Assembly: GCA_015660155.1 (NCBI GenBank)
Contig: DQLO01000144.1
Coordinates: forward strand, 1-9,339
Source of the DNA: Verrucomicrobiota bacterium
GTDB taxonomy: Bacteria; Verrucomicrobiota; Verrucomicrobiia; Limisphaerales; UBA1100
DNA: 9,339 bases
Direction: 5' to 3'
The notes below the pieces were generated by a model that saw only the letters and a list, made by a program, of their open reading frames with translations, had not been told where the DNA came from and searched no databases. Every line of letters starts with the position of its first letter. The stretch's first letter is position 1. Below are positions 1 to 6,048 of this stretch, piece after piece. The translations under genes and the position numbers were made by a program.

Positions 1-1
1 C

Positions 2-946
2 ATGGATTATGCGGGCAAAAATAAATCTTCAGGCGTAGTCATCCTTTACCGCGGCCGCATTCTCGCCGAGCAATATTGGCCTCTGGATCCCAAGGAAAAA
101 ACCGCTGCCGGAAAACCCAATCCCTATTTCCACATGCGTCTAGGCAAGGACGCCAAGGGTCGCGCAATCGAGGATGTGGCCTCCGCCCAAAAGAGTGTCA
201 CGGCCATGCTGGTGGGAATCGCCCAGCACAAAGGTCTCCTCAAGATTACTGACCCCGTGCACAAGCACCTCGGCAAAGGCTGGTCCAAAGCACCCGCCGA
301 GGCCGAGGCCAAGATCACCATCCGCCATCTCATCACCATGAGTAGTGGCCTCAATCCGCGATTGCAGTACGTGGCGCCCGCAGGCACCAAATGGTTCTAC
401 AATACCGGCGCTTATTCAAAGGCACTCACCTGCGTCTCCAAGGCCGCCAAGATGGATGCCAATGAACTCACAAAAAAATGGCTCACCGGCCCCCTTGGCA
501 TGAATGATTCCCGCTGGGCCGTGCGCCCTTGGCAAACCAGCGTGCGAACCGATGCCAACCGCTACGGCTTTGCCACCACCGCCCGCGACCTCGCGCGTTT
601 CGGCATTCTCATGTTGGCCAATGGAAACTGGGAAAAGAAAAATGTGCTGGAAGACAAAGCCTACCTCAAGGCCGCCATCTCCCCCTCAACAAAAATCAAC
701 CCCTCCTACGGCTACCTCTGGTGGCTCAATGGCGGTCCTTTTGTCGCTCGTGGAAACGGACAAAAGAAACAGGGCCGTTTAATTTTTGGTGCGCCCAAGG
801 ACATGTACGCCGCCCAAGGCAAACTCAACCGGCGGTTGTACGTGCTACCCACCCACCAACTGGTCATCACCCGCCTCGGCGATCAACCCAGTAACACTTT
901 CAACACCGAGTTTTTCAAACGTCTGCGGTTGGCCAGCGGGAAGTAG
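2..946 (+). CDS. Serine hydrolase, class C beta-lactamase / penicillin-binding-protein-like fold (probably 5'-truncated)
   Basis: Visible protein is 314 residues. A Ser-x-x-Lys motif (S61-A-Q-K64) sits at the start of a helix, as in class C beta-lactamases, DD-peptidases and related esterases or amide hydrolases. Downstream are the conserved 'IRHLITMSSGL' segment (about 107-117), a second-motif region W131-F-Y-N-T-G, a 'TTARDLARFGILML' segment (192-205) and a C-terminal 'YAAQGKLNRRLYVLP' strand region that stands where the KTG/HxG motif normally lies. This family uses an acyl-serine mechanism on esters, amides or peptides; the substrate cannot be read from sequence. The ATG at base 2 is probably an internal methionine, because the protein begins directly in the first conserved strand (GVVILYRGRILAEQYW) with no signal peptide; the true start is likely outside the window. 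Oddity: the usual Tyr of the Y-x-N motif reads Phe (F132-Y133-N134). It converges on the deacetylase gene with a 62-base gap. Confidence 0.88.
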   Translation: MDYAGKNKSSGVVILYRGRILAEQYWPLDPKEKTAAGKPNPYFHMRLGKDAKGRAIEDVASAQKSVTAMLVGIAQHKGLLKITDPVHKHLGKGWSKAPAEAEAKITIRHLITMSSGLNPRLQYVAPAGTKWFYNTGAYSKALTCVSKAAKMDANELTKKWLTGPLGMNDSRWAVRPWQTSVRTDANRYGFATTARDLARFGILMLANGNWEKKNVLEDKAYLKAAISPSTKINPSYGYLWWLNGGPFVARGNGQKKQGRLIFGAPKDMYAAQGKLNRRLYVLPTHQLVITRLGDQPSNTFNTEFFKRLRLASGK

Positions 947-1008
947 TGCCCTTTTTAATCCACTGCATCGGTGGTGGTGAATCCGCTTTCGCCCAACGCA
1001 TAGAGCGC

Positions 1009-1866
1009 TCAGGCGAGTCCTTTCAGGTAAGCGAGGATGAGTTTGGGCAAGTTGCTGCTGTAACCACCCTCGAGGAGGTTGGCTTGGGGTTTGTTAAGCT
1101 GGCGCAGTTGCCGGGCGATCCAAGTGAAGTCTTCCACCTCGAGTTGTTGCTGGCAAAGCGGGTCGCGCTTGTAGGCGTCGAAACCGGCTGAGACGCAAAT
1201 GAGGTCGGGGTTGAATTTTTTGAGGTCGGCCAGTGCCGTGCTGGCGGTTTTGCGCCAGCCATCATTGGGGGTGTCGGGGGGCACGGTGTAGTTGTGGCAA
1301 TTATCAAAACTCTTTTGGCCAGTGCCGGGGTAGGCGGGGTGTTGGTGGATGGAAAAAAACGAGGTGCCCTCCACGGCGCGCAGGATGTCCTCAGTGCCGT
1401 TACCGTGGTGTACGTCAAAATCAAACACGGCCACTTTCTCCACGCCGGCGGCGCGCGCGGCCAGTGCGGTGATGGCGATGCTGTTAAAATAACAAAAGCC
1501 CATCGCCTGCTCCCGCGTGGCGTGATGGCCGGGCGGGCGGAGAAGGGAGAAGTTGGGTTTGCCCTCGCGGGCGAGTTCCAGCGCGCGTAGTCCGCCGCCG
1601 ATGGAGCGCCGGGCGTGAGCGTCGATTTCCGGGTAGTCGGGCGTGTCGCCGTCCAAGGGCCCGTCGGGGGTGGCGATGCGTTGCAGGTGCGCCTGCTCGT
1701 GCGCGCGGGCGATGGCTTCGTCGGTCACCGCGAGCGGCTGTTCCCAAGTGATTTCGATTTCGCACTGCTCGCGCAGGAGTGCCAGCGTGCCGGCCACGCG
1801 CTGTGGTCGCTCAGGATGGCCCGGCTGAGAGTAGCCGAGGCAGCGTTCATCGGTGATCACGTGCAC
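1009..1866 (-). CDS. Histone deacetylase / acetoin-utilisation family Zn-dependent amidohydrolase
   Basis: The protein has 285 residues, close to the usual length of single-domain bacterial class II-like deacetylases. All active-site marks are visible: the opening segment 'GHPERPQR' (16-23), the paired histidines in RPPGHHA (H114, H115), the zinc-ligand motif in DFDVHHGNGT (D151 and H153), the third ligand in SAGFDAYKRDPL (D230), and the catalytic-tyrosine loop EGGYS (Y269). Members remove acyl groups from lysine or polyamine amides in the cytoplasm; the substrate here is unknown, and acetylpolyamines and acetyl-lysine proteins are both possible. The frame opens with GTG at 1866, giving MHVITDERCL; a second GTG two codons later (1860) is equally possible, and neither has a clear Shine-Dalgarno. 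It is transcribed away from scpA and converges on the serine hydrolase. No partner gene such as an acetyltransferase is adjacent, so the context gives no substrate clue. Confidence 0.93.
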   Translation of the reverse strand: MHVITDERCLGYSQPGHPERPQRVAGTLALLREQCEIEITWEQPLAVTDEAIARAHEQAHLQRIATPDGPLDGDTPDYPEIDAHARRSIGGGLRALELAREGKPNFSLLRPPGHHATREQAMGFCYFNSIAITALAARAAGVEKVAVFDFDVHHGNGTEDILRAVEGTSFFSIHQHPAYPGTGQKSFDNCHNYTVPPDTPNDGWRKTASTALADLKKFNPDLICVSAGFDAYKRDPLCQQQLEVEDFTWIARQLRQLNKPQANLLEGGYSSNLPKLILAYLKGLA

Positions 1867-1917
1867 GGATGAGTTTGGCGCGCACGGTCGCCGGCGTCCA
1901 CTGTGAACACCTTCGGT

Positions 1918-1946
1918 TTGCCATCGCGGCGGGCGGGGTTTATGGT
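1918..1946 (+). promoter_or_regulatory. Candidate sigma70-type promoter of the scpA operon
   Basis: TTGCCA (1918-1923, 5 of 6 to the -35 consensus) is followed by exactly 17 bases and TATGGT (1941-1946, 4 of 6 to the -10 consensus). It lies in the 106-base divergent gap. Transcription would start near 1953, giving a leader of about 20 bases before the ATG at 1973. This is a consensus match only. Confidence 0.45.
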
Positions 1947-1972
1947 GCGCGCCGCTTTTGGGGCGGATTTTT

Positions 1973-2773
1973 ATGGCGGATTATAAAGTCAAATTTGAGG
2001 TGTTCGAGGGGCCGATGGATCTCCTTCTTTATTTGGTAAAGAAGGAGGAGGTGGACATCTATGAGGTAAACCTCACGAAGATCGCGCGCGAGTTCATCGA
2101 GTACGTGGACTTGATGCGCGAGTTTGACATCGAGATTGCCGGCGAATTTCTAGTGATGGCCAGCACGCTGGTTTACATCAAAAGCAAGGAGCTGCTACCG
2201 GTGGATCAACAAGTGGCTGCTGAGGATGACGATGAAGGCGAGGATCCTCGCTGGGAACTCATCCGTAAACTGGTTGAATACAAAAAATTTAAGGACGCCG
2301 CCGACAAGCTCGAAACGCTCGAGCATCGGCAGGAGGATGTGTACCCGCGCCTGCCCGCGAAGCAGACGTTCGGGATGCCCGAGGACCGCGGCCCGCGCGT
2401 GGAGGTGAGTATTTTCGACCTCATCAACGCGGTGAACGACGTCATCAAACGCGTCGAGGAACGTAACGCCGATGGCGGCGAGATTTACGACGAACAATTT
2501 ACCGTGGCGGAAAAAATCACCGCCATCCGCGAACGTATTCTTGAGGGGCAATCGTTCAGCTTCGCCGAGTTGTTCGCCGAGGCCGCCGGTCGCAACGAAG
2601 TGGTGGCCACATTTTTAGCGATGTTGGAATTGATACGCTTGCGACAAATTAAAATAACACAAGACGATGCCTTCAGCGAAATTATGATCACCGAAGGCGA
2701 GGGCGATGACGGCTTGGAGGCCACCGTGCCTTCGACGAAAACCTCCGAAACAATTTCAGACATTTCCGAATAA
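1973..2773 (+). CDS. scpA: Segregation and condensation protein A (kleisin subunit of SMC-ScpAB)
   Basis: 266 residues from the ATG at 1973. The hallmark N-terminal segment FEGPMDLLLYLVKKEEVDIYEV (11-32), which contacts the SMC neck, is intact. It is followed by the conserved helical region with 'EIAGEFLVMASTLVYIKSKELLP' (54-76), a variable acidic linker (about 82-92) and a C-terminal winged-helix segment 'VVATFLAMLELIRLRQIKITQ' (210-230) that closes on the SMC head. ScpA bridges the two SMC heads and carries ScpB, compacting and segregating the chromosome. The frame also has a TTG at 1958, but the ATG gives the standard family N-terminus and is preceded by GGCGGA about 6 bases upstream. It is the first gene of a tight four-gene operon; scpB follows after 2 bases. 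The residues after the winged helix (about 240-266) are acidic and Ser/Thr-rich and probably disordered. Confidence 0.96.
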   Translation: MADYKVKFEVFEGPMDLLLYLVKKEEVDIYEVNLTKIAREFIEYVDLMREFDIEIAGEFLVMASTLVYIKSKELLPVDQQVAAEDDDEGEDPRWELIRKLVEYKKFKDAADKLETLEHRQEDVYPRLPAKQTFGMPEDRGPRVEVSIFDLINAVNDVIKRVEERNADGGEIYDEQFTVAEKITAIRERILEGQSFSFAELFAEAAGRNEVVATFLAMLELIRLRQIKITQDDAFSEIMITEGEGDDGLEATVPSTKTSETISDISE

Positions 2774-2775
2774 CG

Positions 2776-3561
2776 ATGGAACTTAAGGACACACTCGAGG
2801 CAATTTTATTTTCCTCGCAAAAACCGCTCAGCGCCAAGGAGCTGCAGGACATCCTGCGCCAAGCCGGCGAGGAAGCGGACGGCGAGGAAGCGGACGGCAA
2901 GGAACACGCCGATGCGAAAACCAAAGGCATCACCGCCGCGCTGGAAATTCTGGCCGGCGAAGTGGATGGCCTCGCCCGCAGCTATCGCCTCGTATGCGTC
3001 GCCGGCGCGTGGCAATTTATCACCCAACCGGAACACGCGCCGTGGGTGCGCGCGTTGGTCGGCGTCAAAAATCGCCCCACCCGCCTCTCCAAGCCGGCGT
3101 TGGAAACGCTGGCCATCATCGCCTATCGCCAGCCGCTCACGCGCGCGCAGATGGAAGAAATTCGCGGGGTGTCGGTCGATGGCGTCATCGGCACGCTCAC
3201 CGATCGCGAGCTCGTGGAAGTGACCGGCCGCGCCGATGCCCCCGGCCGCCCGCAAACTTACGGCACCACGCAGTTGTTTCTCGAATACTTCGGCCTGCGC
3301 GGCCTCGAGGAACTCCCCGATGCCGAGGAGCTGCGCCAAGTGCCGATCACCAAACCCGACGCCCCCGTGACCACCGGCGACGACGACGAAGCGCCCGAAC
3401 AAATGAGCCTCGAAGAAGTCACCGCCGCCAAAGACAACAACGCCGGCGAACTCGCCACCGAAGCCGCCGCGGCTGAAGAGGATTACGACGACGATGAATT
3501 CGAGGACGACGGCGATGATGGCGATGACGAAGTTGTCGAGGAGGCTTCTCAATCCAAATGA
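2776..3561 (+). CDS. scpB: Segregation and condensation protein B (ScpB), with repeat insert and acidic tail
   Basis: 261 residues, against roughly 180-200 for many ScpB proteins. The N-terminal winged helix starts MELKDTLEAILFSSQKPLS. The family signature is complete in the second winged helix: LSKPALETLAIIAYRQPLTR (104-123), the segment REIRGV-type 'EEIRGVSVDGVIGTL' (127-141), then GRADAPGRPQTYGTTQLFLEYFGL (151-174). ScpB dimerises and binds the linker of ScpA to regulate SMC loading. Two oddities are visible. A GEEAD-GEEAD-GKEHAD insert (31-46) lies in the N-terminal winged-helix region and is encoded by a 15-base tandem duplication. A tail of about 60 residues (200-261) is extremely rich in Asp and Glu and is probably disordered. 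Only 2 bases (CG) separate it from scpA, and its stop overlaps the pheA start (ATGA), so translation of the three is probably coupled. Confidence 0.96.
   Translation: MELKDTLEAILFSSQKPLSAKELQDILRQAGEEADGEEADGKEHADAKTKGITAALEILAGEVDGLARSYRLVCVAGAWQFITQPEHAPWVRALVGVKNRPTRLSKPALETLAIIAYRQPLTRAQMEEIRGVSVDGVIGTLTDRELVEVTGRADAPGRPQTYGTTQLFLEYFGLRGLEELPDAEELRQVPITKPDAPVTTGDDDEAPEQMSLEEVTAAKDNNAGELATEAAAAEEDYDDDEFEDDGDDGDDEVVEEASQSK
2866..2900 (+). repeat. 15-base tandem duplication inside scpB
   Basis: GGCGAGGAAGCGGAC occurs twice in perfect tandem (2866-2880, 2881-2895) and begins a decayed third copy (GGCAAGGAA). The unit is five codons, so it expands the protein in frame as Gly-Glu-Glu-Ala-Asp. 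It lies between the N-terminal helices and the rest of the first winged helix. Confidence 0.9.
3538..3544 (+). promoter_or_regulatory. Ribosome binding site for pheA inside the end of scpB
   Basis: GAGGAGG lies 13 bases before the pheA ATG at 3558. It is one of very few strong Shine-Dalgarno-like sequences in the window and supports the ATGA-overlap start. The spacing is longer than usual, and the same bases encode Glu-Glu in the acidic ScpB tail, so the match could be partly accidental. Confidence 0.4.
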
Positions 3562-4619
3562 GCATCCAAAAACATCGCGCCGCGATTGACAAGCTCGACG
3601 CCCAAATCGTGAAGCTGCTCAACCGCCGCACTAAGCACGTGATCGGCATCGGCAAAGCCAAACTCGCCGGCAGCAAATCCACCTACCAACCCGACCGCGA
3701 GCAAGCCCTCCTGCGCCGCATCCGCAAGCTCAACAACGGCCCCATCAGCGACGCATCGCTCGGCCACATTTACCGCGAAGTGATGAGCAGCTCCATCGCG
3801 CTGCAAAAAACGTTCAAGATTGCCTTCCTCGGCCCCGAGGCCACGTACACCCACCAAGCCGCCGTACTCCGCTTCGGCACCAGCCTCGGCTATTCGCCGC
3901 AGAAAACCATCGCCGAAGTCTTCGCCGAGGTGGAAAAAAACCGCGCCGAGTACGGTGTCGTGCCCGTCGAGAACACCACCGAAGGCGTTGTTACCCACAC
4001 GCTCGATATGTTTGTGGACAGCCCGTTGAAAATCGTCGCGCAAATCATAATGCCCATCGAGCACTGCCTCATCGGCAAAGGCGCGTTGAAGGATATCAGA
4101 AAACTCTACTCCCATCCGCAAGCTTACGCGCAATGCCGCAATTGGGTTCGCGAAACCATGCCGCGCGTAGAGTTCATTGGCAGCTCCTCCACCACTGCCG
4201 CCGCCGCGCTGGCCGCCAAAAGCAAAACAGCCGCCGCCATTTCCAGCTCACTCGCCGCCGAGAAATACAAACTCAACATCATTGAGGCCGGCGTGCAGGA
4301 TCACAGCGGAAACGCCACGCGCTTCCTCGTGCTCGGCGGCGAATGCGCCGCGCCCTCGGCCAACGACCGCACCAGCCTCATGTTCACCGTGAACGACAAA
4401 GTCGGCGCGCTCCACAACGCGCTGCAACCCTTCCGCACGCACCGCCTGAACATGACTAAAATCGAATCGCGCCCCAGCAAACGCAAGGCGTGGGAATACA
4501 TTTTCTTCGTCGACGTCGACGGCCATTTCGAAGACCCCAAAGTAGCCAAAGCCATCGCCAAACTCAGCGAAACCTGCAGCTTCGTAAAAATCCTGGGGTC
4601 GTATCCCAATTCCGACTGA
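3558..4619 (+). CDS. pheA: Bifunctional chorismate mutase / prephenate dehydratase (P-protein)
   Basis: 353 residues in three domains. Residues 1-85 are an AroQ-type chorismate mutase: HRAAIDKLDAQIVKLLNRR, then GIGKAK (31-36) and YQPDRE (43-48), holding the expected Arg, Lys and Arg-Glu active-site positions. Residues 87-265 are prephenate dehydratase, beginning IAFLGPEATYTHQAA, with VPVENTTEGVV (135-145) and the catalytic Thr-Arg-Phe motif (T254-R255-F256). Residues 272-353 are an ACT regulatory domain with GALHNAL (283-289) and ESRP (303-306), both tied to phenylalanine binding, so feedback inhibition by Phe is likely. The enzyme makes phenylpyruvate from chorismate via prephenate in the cytoplasm. 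The start codon overlaps the scpB stop by 4 bases, and kdsD follows after 11 bases. No leader peptide or attenuator precedes it, so it appears to be controlled by the operon promoter and enzymatic feedback. Confidence 0.96.
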   Translation: MSIQKHRAAIDKLDAQIVKLLNRRTKHVIGIGKAKLAGSKSTYQPDREQALLRRIRKLNNGPISDASLGHIYREVMSSSIALQKTFKIAFLGPEATYTHQAAVLRFGTSLGYSPQKTIAEVFAEVEKNRAEYGVVPVENTTEGVVTHTLDMFVDSPLKIVAQIIMPIEHCLIGKGALKDIRKLYSHPQAYAQCRNWVRETMPRVEFIGSSSTTAAAALAAKSKTAAAISSSLAAEKYKLNIIEAGVQDHSGNATRFLVLGGECAAPSANDRTSLMFTVNDKVGALHNALQPFRTHRLNMTKIESRPSKRKAWEYIFFVDVDGHFEDPKVAKAIAKLSETCSFVKILGSYPNSD

Positions 4620-4630
4620 GCAATGCGATT

Positions 4631-5614
4631 ATGAAAGCTAAAACCCCACTCTCGCTTGCGAAACAAGTGCTCGATATCGAGATCGCGGGACTCAAGGCCG
4701 TGCGGGCGCAACTCGATGCGCAGTTCACGCTCGCGGTGGAAACCCTCGCCAAGGCGCTGTCGCGGCGCAACAAACTCGTCGTCGTGGGCATCGGCAAGAG
4801 CGGCAACATCGGTCAGAAAATGGCCGCTACTTTTAACAGCACCGGCGCCACCAGCGTGTTGCTCGACCCCGCCAACGCGTTGCACGGCGACATCGGTTTG
4901 CTCGATGACGGCGACGTGGTCCTCGCGCTCAGCTACTCCGGCGAGTCCGAGGAGCTCATCAATCTCATCGGCGCGGTCAAGCGATTCCCCGTGCAAATCA
5001 TCGCGCTCACCGGCGCGCCCAAATCCGCCCTCGCCAAGCTCAGCGACGTGGTCCTCAACGCCCACGTGCCCAAAGAAGCGTGCCCCTTCAACCTTGCCCC
5101 CACCGCCAGCACCACCGCGATGCTTGCGCTGGGCGACGCGCTCGCGATGGCGCTTTTGCAAGCGCGCGGATTTAAGAAAAAAGATTTTGCGAAGTACCAT
5201 CCCTCCGGCGCCATTGGCCGCGCGTTGTTGCTGCACGCGCGCGACATTATGCGCACCGGCAAACGCCTCGCCACCGCGCCGCGCACCGCCACCGTCCGCG
5301 AAGCCTTGTTGGTAATGACCCGCGCCAAATGCGGCAGCGTGTGCGTGCTCGGCGGCACCGGCAAACTCGTCGGCGTGTTTACCGATGGCGATCTGCGCCG
5401 TCACATGGCCAAGGCCGGCGACGACGCGCTTAAGTTGCCCCTCGCCAAAGTGATGACCGCAAAGCCAACGGTTCTCCGCGAAGACGCGCTGGCGGTCGAA
5501 GCCCTGAAAATTTTCAACGTCCGCAAAATCGACGACCTCATCGTCGTCAACGCCCAGCGCAAACCCGTCGGCCTCATCGACTCGCAGGATTTGCCCAAGT
5601 TGAAGCTGGCGTAA
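4631..5614 (+). CDS. kdsD: D-arabinose 5-phosphate isomerase, KpsF/GutQ (KdsD) family
   Basis: 327 residues, the normal length. The SIS sugar-phosphate isomerase domain (about 40-180) shows VVGIGKSGNIGQKMA (51-65), DPANALHGDIG (79-89), the phosphate-binding SYSGES (101-106) and PFNLAPTASTTAMLALGDAL (152-171). The family histidine motif appears as YHPSGAIGR (189-197). Two CBS domains follow (about 204-260 and 273-325), with GVFTDGDLRRH (248-258) ending the first CBS unit. The enzyme interconverts ribulose 5-phosphate and arabinose 5-phosphate, the first step toward Kdo of lipopolysaccharide, so the host should have an LPS outer membrane. The frame is open further upstream, but the ATG at 4631 gives the family N-terminus and avoids overlap with pheA. 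No Shine-Dalgarno is visible; a 3-codon mini-ORF (4623-4634) ends across the start codon, which may support coupled translation. Confidence 0.95.
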   Translation: MKAKTPLSLAKQVLDIEIAGLKAVRAQLDAQFTLAVETLAKALSRRNKLVVVGIGKSGNIGQKMAATFNSTGATSVLLDPANALHGDIGLLDDGDVVLALSYSGESEELINLIGAVKRFPVQIIALTGAPKSALAKLSDVVLNAHVPKEACPFNLAPTASTTAMLALGDALAMALLQARGFKKKDFAKYHPSGAIGRALLLHARDIMRTGKRLATAPRTATVREALLVMTRAKCGSVCVLGGTGKLVGVFTDGDLRRHMAKAGDDALKLPLAKVMTAKPTVLREDALAVEALKIFNVRKIDDLIVVNAQRKPVGLIDSQDLPKLKLA

Positions 5615-5679
5615 AATTAAACCGCCCAGGAGCAACGGCACCCCAACGGTTTCGAATCTCAATTTCTTTTTCAACTTGG
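5595..5679 (+). repeat. Nested inverted repeats spanning the kdsD 3' end and the following gap
   Basis: CCAAGTTGAA (5595-5604) and TTCAACTTGG (5670-5679) are a perfect 10-base inverted pair. Inside them AAACCG (5619-5624) and CGGTTT (5647-5652) form a second, 6-base pair. The right outer arm ends 4 bases before the ATG at 5684. A T-rich run lies at 5663-5671. No compact GC-rich hairpin with a T-tract is present, so this is not a classical terminator. Confidence 0.5.
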
Positions 5680-5683
5680 CGTT

Positions 5684-5986
5684 ATGAAGATTCCCCGTTA
5701 CCCTTCGGACGTGATGAAAAAAATTCGACCTTACTTGATTGGCGCGGCGATGGTGGCTGCGGTGTGGGTGGTGATGGGACAGGCGCAAGCCCCGCAAGCC
5801 CCCAAAGGCCCGCGTTGGGAATATATGTATGTGGAGCAGCGTTGGGTGAAGTTTGAGCCCATTGATCCGACTGCCGATGGGCCTCGCTTGTTGCATGCTA
5901 AGCTCATGAATGAGCTGGGCGCGGCAGGCTGGGACCTCATCCAATCGGGCACGGGCGGTTATATGTTCCGCCGCGCATTGCGCTAA
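5684..5986 (+). CDS. Small DUF4177-like protein with N-terminal signal or membrane segment
   Basis: 100 residues from the ATG at 5684, or 90 from the in-frame ATG at 5714. From the second start the protein begins KKIRPYLIGAAMVAAVWVVMG, a classic positively charged then hydrophobic segment ending near AQA, so it is likely exported or anchored in the inner membrane; this favours 5714. The remainder reads 'PRWEYMYVEQRWVKF...', then 'LLHAKLMNELGAAGWDLIQSGTGGYMFRR'. The pattern Trp-Glu-Tyr strand, Leu-Asn-Glu-Leu-Gly-x-x-Gly-Trp-Asp/Glu-Leu helix-turn, then a strand ending in Phe-Arg-Arg is the one seen in DUF4177-type small proteins, whose function is unknown. No catalytic residues stand out. It sits 69 bases after kdsD (to 5684) and 62 before the hydrolase ATG. 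Neither start has a Shine-Dalgarno. Confidence 0.75.
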   Translation: MKIPRYPSDVMKKIRPYLIGAAMVAAVWVVMGQAQAPQAPKGPRWEYMYVEQRWVKFEPIDPTADGPRLLHAKLMNELGAAGWDLIQSGTGGYMFRRALR

Positions 5987-6026
5987 TCCACAAAAAGGCC
6001 CACGGAAAACTTGACGCCGTGCCGTC

Positions 6027-6042
6027 CCCGGCAAAAGCTGGG
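6027..6042 (+). other. Short hairpin just upstream of the secreted hydrolase start
   Basis: CCCGGC (6027-6032) pairs with GCTGGG (6037-6042) across an AAAA loop, giving 6 pairs with one G-T wobble. It ends 6 bases before the ATG at 6049 and would cover the ribosome-binding position in mRNA. Its biological role is unproven. Confidence 0.35.
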
Positions 6043-6048
6043 CGCGGT

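Noticed and set aside
947..1008. Bidirectional terminator between the serine hydrolase and deacetylase genes
   Set aside because: Only a CCAC/GTGG stem is visible, with no T-tract after it on either strand.
1009..1866. Epigenetic or polyamine gene cluster around the deacetylase
   Set aside because: Neighbouring genes have no link to acetylation or polyamine metabolism; the gene is isolated.
1867..1957. Coding-like minus-strand text upstream of the deacetylase (frame reading DGKPKVFTVDAGDRAR then a stop)
   Set aside because: It is under 35 codons, in a different frame from the deacetylase and without a recognised family. It could be a gene remnant, but the evidence is too thin to call a pseudogene.
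2806..3552. 248-residue open frame on the minus strand opposite scpB
   Set aside because: It mirrors the Asp/Glu/Ala-rich scpB codons and shows runs of Val, Ile, Phe and Gly without any family motif; scpB itself is unambiguous.
3549..4133. 194-residue open frame on the minus strand opposite pheA
   Set aside because: It lies wholly opposite the intact pheA gene and has no recognisable motif or start context.
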